DNA of 64,000 nucleotides from NCBI RefSeq assembly GCF_030316765.1, contig NZ_JASZYT010000001.1, forward strand, positions 310,001 through 374,000, given 5' to 3'. Within the stretch, counting starts at the first letter, position 1. Every line of letters starts with the position of its first letter. The notes under the pieces were generated by a model. That model made no database searches. It saw only the letters and a program-made list of their open reading frames with translations, and was not told the origin of the DNA. The DNA is from Variovorax saccharolyticus. GTDB taxonomy: Bacteria; Pseudomonadota; Gammaproteobacteria; Burkholderiales; Burkholderiaceae_C. Positions 49,496-59,405 of the stretch are shown piece by piece. The position numbers were made by a program, and so were the translations under genes.

Positions 49496-50692
49496 ATGAA
49501 GAACCAGTTCACTGCGCTGACCCTCGCCATCGCGGCCCTGGCGCTCGCCTCGGGCGCAGCGCAGGCGCAGGAAAAGGTGAAGATCGGCTTCGTCACCGAC
49601 ATGTCCAGCCTGTACGCCGACCTCGAAGGCAAGAACGGCGCGCTCGCCATCCAGATGGCGATCGACGACTTCGGCGGCAAGGTGCTGGGCCAGCCGATCG
49701 AGCTGCTGACCGCCGACCACCAGAACAAGGCCGACATCTCGGCCTCGAAGGCGCGCGAGTGGATCGACACCGACGGCGTGACCATGATCTTCGGCGGCAC
49801 CAACTCCGGCACGGCGCTGGCCACCGCGAAGGTGGCGCAGGAAAAGAAGCGCGTTTACTTCAACAACGGCGCCGCATCCTCGGCGCTCACCAACGAGCAG
49901 TGCAGCCCGTACACGGTGCACTACGCCTACGACACGGTGGCGCTCGCCAAGGGCACCGGCGCAGCGGTGGTCGATCGCGGCGGCAAGTCGTGGTTCTTCC
50001 TGACCGCCGACTACGCCTTCGGCCATGCCCTCGAGGCCGACACCACGGCGGTGGTCAAGGCCAAGGGCGGCACGGTGGTCGGCGCGGTGCGCCATCCGCT
50101 CAACGCCTCGGACTTCTCGTCCTTCCTGCTGCAGGCGCAGAACTCCAAGGCGCAGATCCTGGGCCTGGCCAACGCCGGCGGCGACACCATCAACTCGATC
50201 AAGGCGTCGAAGGAATTCGGCATCGGCAAGACCATGAAGACGGCGGGTCTGCTGATCTTCCTGAGCGATGTCCACAGCCTGGGCCTCAAGAACACCGAAG
50301 GCCTGCTGCACACCACCAGCTGGTACTGGGACCTGAACGACGACACCCGGAAGTTCGCCAAGCGCTTCTTCGACAAGACCAAGCGCATGCCGACCGATAT
50401 CCAGGCGGCCGACTACTCGGCCACGACGACCTACCTGAAGGCGGTGCAGGCAGCCAAGACCACCGACTCCGACAAGGTGATGGCCGAGCTCAAGAAGACG
50501 CCGATCAACGACTTCTACGCCAAGGGCGTGATCCGCGCCGACGGCCGCATGGTGCACGACATGTACCTGGTCGAGGTGAAGTCGCCGGCCGACTCCAAGC
50601 AGCCCTGGGACTACCTCAAGGTGAACGCCACGCTGCCGGGCGACCAGGTCTTCACGACCAAGGCCGACTCCAAGTGCGCGCTCTGGAAATGA
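49496..50692 (+). CDS. Periplasmic substrate-binding protein of liv system 1 (copy 1)
   Basis: 398 residues with a Sec signal (MKNQFTALTLAIAALALASG, cleavage near AQAQ) and KVKIGFVTDMSSLYADLEGK starting the mature Peripla_BP_6 fold. One of two adjacent paralogues; by eye about four residues in five agree with the next gene without gaps over most of the length. Substrate unknown; likely an amino acid, amide or aromatic acid. Confidence 0.9.
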   Translation: MKNQFTALTLAIAALALASGAAQAQEKVKIGFVTDMSSLYADLEGKNGALAIQMAIDDFGGKVLGQPIELLTADHQNKADISASKAREWIDTDGVTMIFGGTNSGTALATAKVAQEKKRVYFNNGAASSALTNEQCSPYTVHYAYDTVALAKGTGAAVVDRGGKSWFFLTADYAFGHALEADTTAVVKAKGGTVVGAVRHPLNASDFSSFLLQAQNSKAQILGLANAGGDTINSIKASKEFGIGKTMKTAGLLIFLSDVHSLGLKNTEGLLHTTSWYWDLNDDTRKFAKRFFDKTKRMPTDIQAADYSATTTYLKAVQAAKTTDSDKVMAELKKTPINDFYAKGVIRADGRMVHDMYLVEVKSPADSKQPWDYLKVNATLPGDQVFTTKADSKCALWK

Positions 50693-50738
50693 CGCGCCGA
50701 CTCCCCGTTTTTCTCTCACTCACCCAATCGATCCGACC

Positions 50739-51932
50739 ATGAAAAAAACAATCGCGCTTTCTGCTGTCTCCCTGGCCGTCGCCTTCGCGACCGGCGCTGT
50801 CCAAGCACAGGAGAAGGTCAAGATCGGCTTCATCACCGACATGTCGAGCCTGTACGCCGACGTCGAAGGCAAGAACGGCGCCACCGCGATCCAGATGGCC
50901 ATCGACGACTTCGGCGGCAAGGTCAACGGCCTGCCGATCGAACTGGTCACGGCCGACCACCAGAACAAGGCCGACATCGCCGCCTCCAAGGCGCGCGAGT
51001 GGATCGACACCGACAACCTGACGATGCTGTTCGGCGGCACCAACTCGGGCACCGGCCTGGCGATGGCCAAGGTGGCGCAGGAGAAGAAGCGCGTCTTCAT
51101 CGTCAACGGCGCCGGCACCTCGGCCCTGACCAACGAGCAGTGCAGCCCCTACACGGTCCACTATGCGTACGACACCGTCGCGCTGGCCAAGGGCACGGGC
51201 GGCGCGGTGGTCGCGAACGGCGGCAAGAACTGGTTCTTCCTGACGGCCGACTATGCCTTCGGCGCGGCGCTCGAAGGCGACACCGCCAAGGTCGTGAAGG
51301 AGAAGGGCGGCACGGTGGTCGGCGGCGTCAAGCATCCGCTGAACGCGTCCGACTTCTCGTCCTTCCTGCTGCAGGCGCAGAACTCCAAGGCGCAGATCCT
51401 GGGCCTCGCCAACGCCGGCGGCGACACCATCAACGCGATCAAGGCGGCCAAGGAATTCGGCATCACGAAGACCATGAAGATGGCCGGCCTGCTGGTCTTC
51501 ATCACCGACATCCACAGCCTGGGCCTCAAGAACACTGAAGGCCTGCTGCTGACCACCAGCTGGGACTGGAACCTCAACGAGCAGACGCGCGCCTTCGGCA
51601 AGAAGTTCTTCGACAGGACCAAGCGCATGCCGACCGACATCCAGGCCGCCGACTACTCGGCCACGACGACCTACCTGAAGGCCGTGCAGGCAGCCAAGAG
51701 CACCGATGCCGACAAGGTGATGGCCGAGCTCAAGAAGATGCCGATCAACGACTTCTACGCCAAGGGCTCGATCCGTGCCGACGGCCGCATGGTGCACGAC
51801 ATGTACCTGATGCAGGTCAAGTCCCCGAGCGAGTCGACCCAGCCCTGGGACTACTACAAGGTGGTTGCCAAGCTGCCCGGCGAAGAGGTCTTCACGACCA
51901 AGGCCGAGAGCAAGTGCGCCATCTGGAAATAA
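50739..51932 (+). CDS. Periplasmic substrate-binding protein of liv system 1 (copy 2)
   Basis: 397 residues, signal peptide MKKTIALSAVSLAVAFATGA, mature start QEKVKIGFITDMSSLYADVE. Tandem duplicate of the preceding gene. Differences cluster in the signal peptide and scattered surface positions (for example VFIVNGAGTSALT against VYFNNGAASSALT), so ligand preference may have diverged. Followed by livH. Confidence 0.9.
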   Translation: MKKTIALSAVSLAVAFATGAVQAQEKVKIGFITDMSSLYADVEGKNGATAIQMAIDDFGGKVNGLPIELVTADHQNKADIAASKAREWIDTDNLTMLFGGTNSGTGLAMAKVAQEKKRVFIVNGAGTSALTNEQCSPYTVHYAYDTVALAKGTGGAVVANGGKNWFFLTADYAFGAALEGDTAKVVKEKGGTVVGGVKHPLNASDFSSFLLQAQNSKAQILGLANAGGDTINAIKAAKEFGITKTMKMAGLLVFITDIHSLGLKNTEGLLLTTSWDWNLNEQTRAFGKKFFDRTKRMPTDIQAADYSATTTYLKAVQAAKSTDADKVMAELKKMPINDFYAKGSIRADGRMVHDMYLMQVKSPSESTQPWDYYKVVAKLPGEEVFTTKAESKCAIWK

Positions 51933-51970
51933 GCTGACCTCCTGACCTTTTCATCGCGATCCCTTCCGTC

Positions 51971-52846
51971 ATGCAAATATCACTGCCTGCCTTGTTGAGC
52001 CAGCTCCTCCTGGGGCTGGTCAACGGGTCGTTCTACGCGATCCTGAGCCTCGGGCTCGCAGTGATCTTCGGCCTGCTCAACGTCATCAACTTCGCGCATG
52101 GCGCGCTGTTCATGCTGGGCGCGGTGCTGACCTGGATGGCGATGAACTATTTCAACGTCAACTACTGGGTCATGCTGGCGGTGGCGCCGGTCATCGTGGG
52201 GCTGTTCGGCATCCTGATCGAGCGCCTGCTGCTGCGCTGGATCTACAAGCTCGACCATCTCTACGGACTGCTGCTGACGCTCGGCCTGACCTTGCTGATC
52301 GAAGGCGTGTTCCGTTCGATCTACGGCGTCTCGGGCCTGGCCTACGACACGCCCGACGCGCTCGCCAGCGCCACCGATCTGGGCTTCATGATCCTGCCCA
52401 ACTACCGCGCCTGGGTGGTGGTGGCCTCGCTGGTGGTCTGCTTCGCGACCTGGTTCGTGATCGAGAAGACCCGGCTCGGCGCCTACCTGCGCGCCGGCAC
52501 TGAGAACCCGCGGCTGGTGGAGGCCTTCGGCGTCAACGTGCCGCTGATGATCACGCTGACCTACGGCTTCGGCGTCGCGCTGGCTGCCTTCGCGGGCGTG
52601 CTGGCGGCGCCGGTGATCCAGGTTTCGCCGCTGATGGGGCAGAACCTCATCATCGTCGTCTTCGCGGTCGTGGTGATCGGCGGCATGGGCTCGATCATGG
52701 GCGCCATCCTGACCGGGCTCGGGCTCGGTGTCATCGAAGGCCTGACCAAGGTGTTCTATCCCGAGGCTTCCTCGACCGTGGTGTTCGTGATCATGGTGAT
52801 CGTGCTGCTCATCCGTCCGGCCGGCCTGTTCGGCAAAGAGAAATGA
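51971..52846 (+). CDS. livH: Branched-chain-type ABC transporter permease LivH
   Basis: 291-residue inner-membrane permease, about eight TM segments. Family motifs LVNGSFYAILSLGLAVIFGL and NVINFAHGALFMLG at the N-terminus, and LRAGTENPRLVEAFGVNV as the coupling loop (about residues 175-193). livM begins 22 bases after the stop. Confidence 0.94.
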   Translation: MQISLPALLSQLLLGLVNGSFYAILSLGLAVIFGLLNVINFAHGALFMLGAVLTWMAMNYFNVNYWVMLAVAPVIVGLFGILIERLLLRWIYKLDHLYGLLLTLGLTLLIEGVFRSIYGVSGLAYDTPDALASATDLGFMILPNYRAWVVVASLVVCFATWFVIEKTRLGAYLRAGTENPRLVEAFGVNVPLMITLTYGFGVALAAFAGVLAAPVIQVSPLMGQNLIIVVFAVVVIGGMGSIMGAILTGLGLGVIEGLTKVFYPEASSTVVFVIMVIVLLIRPAGLFGKEK

Positions 52847-52868
52847 CGCGGCCCCAACGCATAGAGCC

Positions 52869-53858
52869 ATGAGAAAAATCACCCCTGTCGTCTACGCGCT
52901 GCTGCTGATCGCGCTGCTCGTCGCTCCCTTCGCCGGCGCCTATCCGGTGTTCGTGATGAAGCTGATGTGCTTCGCACTTTTCGCTTCTGCCTTCAACCTG
53001 CTGCTCGGCTATACCGGCCTGCTGTCCTTCGGCCATGCGGCCTTCCTCGGCGGCTCGGCCTATGTGGCCGGCCATGCGATGAAGGTCTGGGGCCTGACGC
53101 CCGAACTGGGCCTGATCGCCGGCACCGCGGCCGGCGCCTTCCTCGGCTGGATCTTCGGGATGCTCGCGATCCGCCGCCAGGGCATCTACTTCGCGATGAT
53201 CACGCTGGCGCTTGCCCAGATGGTGTTCTTCGTCGCGCTGCAGGCCAAGTTCACCGGCGGCGAGGACGGCCTGCAAGGCGTGCCGCGCGGCAAGCTGTTC
53301 GGCGTCGTCGACCTGCAGAGCGACCTCACGATGTACTACGTCACGCTGGTGATCGTGGTCGCCGCCTTCCTGCTGATCGTGCGCACCATCCATTCGCCCT
53401 TCGGCCAAGTGCTCAAGGGCATCAAGGAGAACGAGCCGCGCGCGCTCTCGCTGGGCTATGACGTCAGCCGCTTCAAGCTGCTGGCCTTCGTGATCTCGGC
53501 CGCGCTGTCGGGCCTCGCGGGCTCTCTCAAGACGCTGGTGCTGGGCTTCGCGACGCTGTCGGACGTGCACTGGAGCGCGTCGGGCCAGGTCATCCTGATG
53601 ACGCTGGTCGGCGGCCTCGGCACCTTGTCGGGCCCGCTGGTCGGCTCGGCCGTGGTGGTGCTGCTCGAGAACAAGATCGGCGAACTGGGCCACCTGCTGG
53701 CCCGCATCACGACCGTCGACTGGTTCAACACGCTGGGCGAGTCGGTGACCATGGTCACGGGCCTGATCTTCGTGATCTGCGTGCTGGCCTTCCGCCGCGG
53801 GATCATGGGCGAGATCATCGCCTTCATCGATCGGCGGCGCGGCGCCGCCAGGGGCTAG
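52869..53858 (+). CDS. livM: Branched-chain-type ABC transporter permease LivM
   Basis: 329-residue inner-membrane permease: FNLLLGYTGLLSFGHAAFLG, RRQGIYFAMITLALAQMVFF and coupling loop KGIKENEPRALSLGYDVSRF are characteristic of LivM. Last gene of the first liv operon; it converges on the second liv operon, with a short GC-rich palindrome in the 24-base gap. Confidence 0.94.
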   Translation: MRKITPVVYALLLIALLVAPFAGAYPVFVMKLMCFALFASAFNLLLGYTGLLSFGHAAFLGGSAYVAGHAMKVWGLTPELGLIAGTAAGAFLGWIFGMLAIRRQGIYFAMITLALAQMVFFVALQAKFTGGEDGLQGVPRGKLFGVVDLQSDLTMYYVTLVIVVAAFLLIVRTIHSPFGQVLKGIKENEPRALSLGYDVSRFKLLAFVISAALSGLAGSLKTLVLGFATLSDVHWSASGQVILMTLVGGLGTLSGPLVGSAVVVLLENKIGELGHLLARITTVDWFNTLGESVTMVTGLIFVICVLAFRRGIMGEIIAFIDRRRGAARG

Positions 53859-53861
53859 GCA

Positions 53862-53879
53862 GGGCCTGCCTGCAGGCCC
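53862..53879. terminator. Palindrome between convergent liv operons
   Basis: GGGCCTGC, two bases, GCAGGCCC: an 8-bp perfect dyad in the gap between the ends of livM and the opposing livF. It could serve as a bidirectional terminator, but there is no T-run on either side and the two-base loop is too small without opening the stem. Confidence 0.35.
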
Positions 53880-53882
53880 GCT

Positions 53883-54604
<722 letters not shown>

Positions 54605-54608
<4 letters not shown>

Positions 54609-55369
54609 GCCGTTGCCTCGACCGCTTCGTCCTCGGTGCCCAGGTACACCGCCTGCACTTGAGGATGCCCCTTGATCGTGGCCGCGTCGCCGGCCACCAG
54701 CACGCGGCCGTAGACCAGCACGGAGATCCGGTCGGCCAGCGCGAACACGGCCTTCATGTCGTGCTCGATCAGCAGGATCGCCATGTCGCCGCGCAGGCTG
54801 TGGATCAACTCGGTCATGCGCTCCGAATCTTCCGGCCCCATGCCGGCCATCGGCTCGTCGAGCAGCAGCAGCTTCGGGCGTGCGGCCAGGGCCAAGGCGA
54901 CGTCGAGCTTGCGCTGGGCGCCGTGGGGCAGGGCGCCCGCGATGCGCTCGAGCTGGCCTGCGAGGCCGACGCGCTCGGCCAGCGCCCGGGCCACCTCGAA
55001 CAAGGCCGGCTCGGCATCGCGCGGGCGCAGGAAGCGCAGCGAACTGCCCGCATGCGCCTGCGCCGCGAGCAGCAGGTTGTCGCGCACCGTGGCGTCGCGG
55101 AAGATGCTCGTGATCTGGAAGCAGCGCGAGAGCCCGGCCTCGACGCGCTTGTGCATCGGCAGCCCGGCGAGTGCCACGCCGTCGAGCACGATGCTGCCGG
55201 CGTCGGGCGCATGCAGGCCGGAGATCAGGTTGACCAGGGTCGACTTGCCGGCGCCATTGGGGCCGATGAGGGCATGGATTTCGCCGGCCTGCACCTCGAG
55301 GTCCACGTGGTCGGTCGCCAGCAGCGCGCCGAAGCGCTTGACCAGGCCTGCTACCTTGAAGAGGCTCAT
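54605..55369 (-). CDS. ABC transporter ATP-binding protein LivG (system 2)
   Basis: 254 residues from ATG at 55369 (MSLFKVAGLVKRFGALLATD). Walker A GPNGAGKSTLVNLI, LivG-type SRCFQITSIFRDATVRDNLL, signature ALPHGAQRKLDVALALA, Walker B LLLLDEPMAGMGPED. Overlaps livM (upstream) and livF (downstream) by four bases each, so all are translationally coupled. Confidence 0.92.
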
Positions 55370-56355
55370 TCGGTTGCTCCTGCGGGGGTTGCAGCGAGTG
55401 CCGCGCGCGGCTTGCGCTGCAGCACCGCGACCAGGCCGCGCGGCGCCAGGAAGACGATCAGCAGCAGCAGCACGCCCAGCGGCAGGTGCCAGTAGTCGGT
55501 GTGCTGCCGGGTGATCTCCTCCAGCAGGATCCAGACGCCGGCGCCAACCGGTCCGCCCCAGCGGCGGCCGACGCCGCCGATGACGACCATCACGATCAGC
55601 GTGGCCGATTGCGTCCAGTGCATCACGGCCGGGCTCACAAAGCTGTTGTTCGTGACCAGCAGCGCGCCGGCCAGTCCGGCGATCGCGCCGGCGATCGCGA
55701 AGGCCGCCAGGCGCAGCCGGAACACCGGGTAGCCCATGGCTTGCATGCGGGTCTCGTTGTCGCGGATGCCGGTCAGCGCGTGGCCGAAGCGGGACAAGGT
55801 GGCACGGTTCAGCAGGGCCATGATGCCGGCGAACAGGGCCAGCACCACCCAGTAGAGCGTGGGCTCGTGCGCGAGGTCGAGGCCCAGGCCCAGGGTCGGG
55901 CGCGCCGGCAGGTTGTAGCCGTCGTCGCCGCCGTAGACCCGCAGCGAGACCGCGATGAAGTAGAGCATCTGCGCGAAGGCCAGCGTGATCATGATGAAGT
56001 AGACGCCGCGCGTGCGCAGCGCCACCAGGCCGATCAGGGCCGCCGCGCCGGCGGCGACCGCGACCGCGGCCGGCCAAAGGATCCAGGCCGAATGCACGCC
56101 AGACTCGGCCAGCGCCACCAGCGCATAGGCGCCGACGCCGATGAAGCCGGCATGGCCCAGCGCCGCCATGCCGCCGAAGCCGAGGATGAAGTTGAGCCCT
56201 GCGGCGGCCAGCGCGAAGATCAGCGCGCGGCGCACGAAGCCGACATAGAAGTCCAGGCCGAGGGCGGGCGCCAGCAGCGGAAAGGCCGCCAGCAGCGCCA
56301 GGGCAAGCCACGGCGCCCAGCGCGCGGCGGTCGATGCGAGTTTGTCTTGGGTCAT
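55366..56355 (-). CDS. ABC transporter permease LivM (system 2)
   Basis: 329 residues; family motifs FILGFGGMAALGHAGFIGVG, RTRGVYFIMITLAFAQMLYF and the coupling loop TGIRDNETRMQAMGYPVFRL. About ten TM segments. Four-base gap to the livH gene upstream, four-base overlap with livG downstream. Confidence 0.93.
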   Translation of the reverse strand: MTQDKLASTAARWAPWLALALLAAFPLLAPALGLDFYVGFVRRALIFALAAAGLNFILGFGGMAALGHAGFIGVGAYALVALAESGVHSAWILWPAAVAVAAGAAALIGLVALRTRGVYFIMITLAFAQMLYFIAVSLRVYGGDDGYNLPARPTLGLGLDLAHEPTLYWVVLALFAGIMALLNRATLSRFGHALTGIRDNETRMQAMGYPVFRLRLAAFAIAGAIAGLAGALLVTNNSFVSPAVMHWTQSATLIVMVVIGGVGRRWGGPVGAGVWILLEEITRQHTDYWHLPLGVLLLLIVFLAPRGLVAVLQRKPRAALAATPAGATE

Positions 56356-56359
56356 GGGA

Positions 56360-57280
56360 TCAGCCCCGTGCCGGGAACAGCCCGGCCGGCTTGAAGACCA
56401 GCACGCCGGCCATCAGGGCGTAGGTCGCGAGGCCTGCGATGGCCGGTGCGAGGTCGGAGACCACGGTCGGCGGCAGCGCGGTCGCCAGCAGCATCGGCAC
56501 GAAGGCCCGGCCGATGGTGTCGACCAGGCCGACCAGCAGCGCCGCGACCAGGGCGCCGCGGATCGAGCCGATGCCGCCGATCACCAGCACCACCAGCGAC
56601 GGGATCAGGATGTCCTCGCCCATGCCGATCTGCACGGCCGTGATCGGCCCCATCAGCGCGCCCGCCAGCGCCGCCAGCGCCGCCCCGAGCAGGAACACCA
56701 GCGAGAACACGCGGCCGACGCGCACGCCCATGAACTCGGCCATCGCGCGGTTCGACGCCCCGGCGCGCACCACCATCCCGATGCGCGTGCGGTTGACCAG
56801 CAGGTAAAGGCCCAGCGCCACCGCCACGCCGGCGGCCAGCAGCACGATGCGGTAGGCCGGGTAGAAGAGGCCGGGCAGCAGCTCGACCGGCCCCGACAGC
56901 GCGGCCGGCGCCGAGGCCATCACCGGCGAAGGTCCCCAGATCATCTTCACGAGGTCGTCGGCGATCAGGATCAGGCCGAAGGTCGCGAGCACCTGCGACA
57001 GGTGGTCGCGGCCATACAGCCGGCGCACCAGGAACACCTCGAGCAGCAGCGCGACCATCACCACCACCGCGATCGCCACCAGCACCGCCGCCACGAAGGA
57101 GCCGTTGTGCGTGTGCACCTCGGCCGCGACGTAGGCGCCGCCCATGAACAGCGAGCCGTGCGCGAGGTTCATCACGTCCATGATGCCGAACACCAGCGTC
57201 AGGCCGGCGGCGAGCAGGAACAGCATCAGGCCGTAGCCGAGGCCGTTGAGCAGCTGCTCGATGAGGAGGGTCGCCGTCAT
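56360..57280 (-). CDS. ABC transporter permease LivH (system 2)
   Basis: 306 residues; LLNGLGYGLMLFLLAAGLTL and DVMNLAHGSLFMGGAYVAAE at the N-terminus, coupling loop VVRAGASNRAMAEFMGVRVG, and ILIPSLVVLVIGGIGSIRGA near the end. About eight TM segments. Four bases after the binding-protein gene. Confidence 0.93.
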   Translation of the reverse strand: MTATLLIEQLLNGLGYGLMLFLLAAGLTLVFGIMDVMNLAHGSLFMGGAYVAAEVHTHNGSFVAAVLVAIAVVVMVALLLEVFLVRRLYGRDHLSQVLATFGLILIADDLVKMIWGPSPVMASAPAALSGPVELLPGLFYPAYRIVLLAAGVAVALGLYLLVNRTRIGMVVRAGASNRAMAEFMGVRVGRVFSLVFLLGAALAALAGALMGPITAVQIGMGEDILIPSLVVLVIGGIGSIRGALVAALLVGLVDTIGRAFVPMLLATALPPTVVSDLAPAIAGLATYALMAGVLVFKPAGLFPARG

Positions 57281-57284
57281 GCGC

Positions 57285-58478
57285 TCAGGACTTCAGCGGG
57301 CACTGTTCGAAGTAGGCATCGCGATAGGCCTTGAGCGGCGTCGAGAGCGTGCGGTTGGTGATCTTGCCTTCGCTGTTCTTGCCGATCACGCGCAGGTAGT
57401 AGTCCTGCACCGGGAAGTTGTTGTTGCCGTACTTGAAGGGGCCGCGCACGGAGTCGAATTTGGCCGCCTTCAGCGCCTTGAGCACCGCCGGCTTGTCCTG
57501 CACCTTGCCGCCGACGTCGCGCACCGCGGCGTCGAGCGCCATGATCACGTCGTAGGCCTGCGCCGCGTAGAAGGTCGGGTAGCGGTTGTAGGCGCGGCGG
57601 AACTCGGCCACGAACTTCTCGTTGGCTGCGTTCGGCAGGTCATGCGACCACTGCGAGGTGCTGAACAGGCCGAGCATCGGCTCGCCGACGGCGGCGATCG
57701 TGTCCTCGTCGGCGGAGGCCGGCGTGGTCACCAGCGTGATGTCCTTGGACAGGCCCGAGGCCACGAACTGCTTGATGAAGTTGATGCCCATCGCACCGGG
57801 CAGGAAGAAGAACACCGCCTCGGGCTTGGCCGCGCGCATCTGCGCCAGCTCGGCCGCGTAGTCGAGCTGGCCGACCTTGCTGTAGATCTCGCCGGCCACG
57901 TTGCCGGTGAAGCGGCGCTTGAAGCCCGTCAGGTGGTCGCGGCCGGCCGGGTAGTTGGGCGCGATCAGCACGGCGCTCTTGAAGCCTTTCTCGGTCGCGT
58001 ACTTGCCGGCGGCCTCGTCCCAGGTGTCGTTCTGGTAGGCGGAGCCGAAGAAGTAGGGGTTGCATTGCGCGCCCGCGTACTGGCTCGGTCCCGGGTTGCT
58101 GGTGACGAAAGGCACCTTGGCCGCGAACAGTGTCGGGCCCACGGCGAGCGCCACGTTCGACGGCGTCGGGCCGGTGAAGAAGTCGATCTTGTCGCGCTGG
58201 ATGAAGCGATCCACGACCTGCTTGGCCTGGTCGGGGCTGCCCGCCGTGTCGGCCTGCAGGAACTCCGCGGGCTGGCCGCCGAGCTTGTTGCCCAGCAGCT
58301 TGACCGCCAGGTTGATGCCGTCGCGCGCCTCGGCGCCGCCGGTCGCGAAAGGGCCCGAGATGTCGAGTGCGAGGCCGACCTTGATCGGGTCGGCGGCGAG
58401 CGCGCCGGCGCTCAGCGCGAAGGCTGCGAGCGCGGCCGCGCTGCGACGGAGGGAGGGCATCGGGAGTGTGGCGTTCAT
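57285..58478 (-). CDS. Periplasmic substrate-binding protein (system 2), likely aromatic ligand
   Basis: 397 residues. N-terminal signal (LRRSAAALAAFALSAGALAA) then DPIKVGLALDISGPFATGGA, a Peripla_BP_6 fold. It follows the dioxygenase ferredoxin gene by 36 bases on the same strand, so the ABC system probably imports the substrate of the dioxygenase or a related aromatic acid. This resembles the Liv-type aromatic acid importers known in Rhodopseudomonas and other degraders; ligand inferred from context only. Confidence 0.88.
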   Translation of the reverse strand: MNATLPMPSLRRSAAALAAFALSAGALAADPIKVGLALDISGPFATGGAEARDGINLAVKLLGNKLGGQPAEFLQADTAGSPDQAKQVVDRFIQRDKIDFFTGPTPSNVALAVGPTLFAAKVPFVTSNPGPSQYAGAQCNPYFFGSAYQNDTWDEAAGKYATEKGFKSAVLIAPNYPAGRDHLTGFKRRFTGNVAGEIYSKVGQLDYAAELAQMRAAKPEAVFFFLPGAMGINFIKQFVASGLSKDITLVTTPASADEDTIAAVGEPMLGLFSTSQWSHDLPNAANEKFVAEFRRAYNRYPTFYAAQAYDVIMALDAAVRDVGGKVQDKPAVLKALKAAKFDSVRGPFKYGNNNFPVQDYYLRVIGKNSEGKITNRTLSTPLKAYRDAYFEQCPLKS

Positions 58479-58512
58479 GGCGATGGTGGTTTGATGAAAG
58501 GAAGAGAAGGGA

Positions 58513-58866
58513 TCAATCGGCAGCGGGCACGCCGACCTCGACGCGGCCCGCGCGCACCTGCACCGGAAAGCTGCGCACCGCTTCGGTCACCGGGCCGCCG
58601 CGCGTCTCGCCGGTGCAGATGTCGAACAGGCCCTGGTGCAGCGGGCACTCGATGCAGCCGTTCTCGACGTAGCCGTCGGACAGCCGCGCGTTGCCGTGCG
58701 TGCACAGGTCGTGCAGCGCATGCAGCGCTTCGCCCTGGCGGAACACAGCAATCGGCGTGCCTGCGGCGATCACGGGCCAGACCGCGCCATCGGGGAAGTC
58801 GTCGGGCTCGCCGACGTCGTGCCAGTCGAGCGCCTGGGCGGCCGCGAGTGCGGAGGTGTCGTTCAT
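58513..58866 (-). CDS. andAb: Rieske [2Fe-2S] ferredoxin of ring dioxygenase
   Basis: 117-residue electron carrier. The Rieske ligands are CTHGNARLSDG and CIECPLHQG (about residues 52-75). It passes electrons to the oxygenase encoded just upstream. Named after AndAb on the basis of cluster layout; the symbol is tentative. No ferredoxin reductase gene is found next to it: the following gene encodes a binding protein. Confidence 0.8.
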   Translation of the reverse strand: MNDTSALAAAQALDWHDVGEPDDFPDGAVWPVIAAGTPIAVFRQGEALHALHDLCTHGNARLSDGYVENGCIECPLHQGLFDICTGETRGGPVTEAVRSFPVQVRAGRVEVGVPAAD

Positions 58867-58883
58867 CGTGTTCTTTCCCGTCT

Positions 58884-59396
58884 TCAGATCGGCGTCGCGA
58901 GCAGGGTCTGCACGCGGGAGGTGTCGTAGATGGCGCGCCGCTTCTGGTAGCGCCAGCCCTCGGGCGTGCGCACCACGCGGTCGAGGTAGCGGCCGGCCTG
59001 GTAGACGAAGGACTCGCCGTTGGTGCGCGTCTGCACCACCACGTAGCTCGACTCGGCATCGACCGTGTCGTCGTCGACGCGGCTCAGCCGCAGGCCTGAA
59101 GTCAGGTGGCGCGAGGCGTGTTCCTCGTAGATGTTGGCGTGGCGCAGCGACAGCACGCGGTCGCGCAGCATGCGCTGGTTGTCGCAGTGGATGACACCGA
59201 TCGGCAGCCCCATGTCGGCGTTTTCCTTCGGCACGATCTCGTACAGGCAGTCCTCGGTGAAGAGCGTGGCCCACTCCTCGAGGCGGTCGTTGTCGAGAGC
59301 GGCGCAGTAGCGCTCCTGCAGCTGCTGGATCTCGAACCACAGCACGATCGATTCGATCGCGGTGGGGGCGGCTTGTTCGATGGTCATCATGTTCAT
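58884..59396 (-). CDS. andAd: Aromatic-ring-hydroxylating dioxygenase small subunit
   Basis: 170-residue beta subunit (SnoaL/NTF2-like fold) with QQLQERYCAALDNDRLEEWA near the N-terminus and RTPEGWRYQKRRAIYDTSRV near the end, as in anthranilate, salicylate and naphthalene dioxygenase beta subunits. Structural partner of the alpha subunit. Nine bases downstream of the large-subunit gene. Symbol tentative. Confidence 0.82.
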   Translation of the reverse strand: MNMMTIEQAAPTAIESIVLWFEIQQLQERYCAALDNDRLEEWATLFTEDCLYEIVPKENADMGLPIGVIHCDNQRMLRDRVLSLRHANIYEEHASRHLTSGLRLSRVDDDTVDAESSYVVVQTRTNGESFVYQAGRYLDRVVRTPEGWRYQKRRAIYDTSRVQTLLATPI

Positions 59397-59405
59397 GGCG
59401 TGCCT

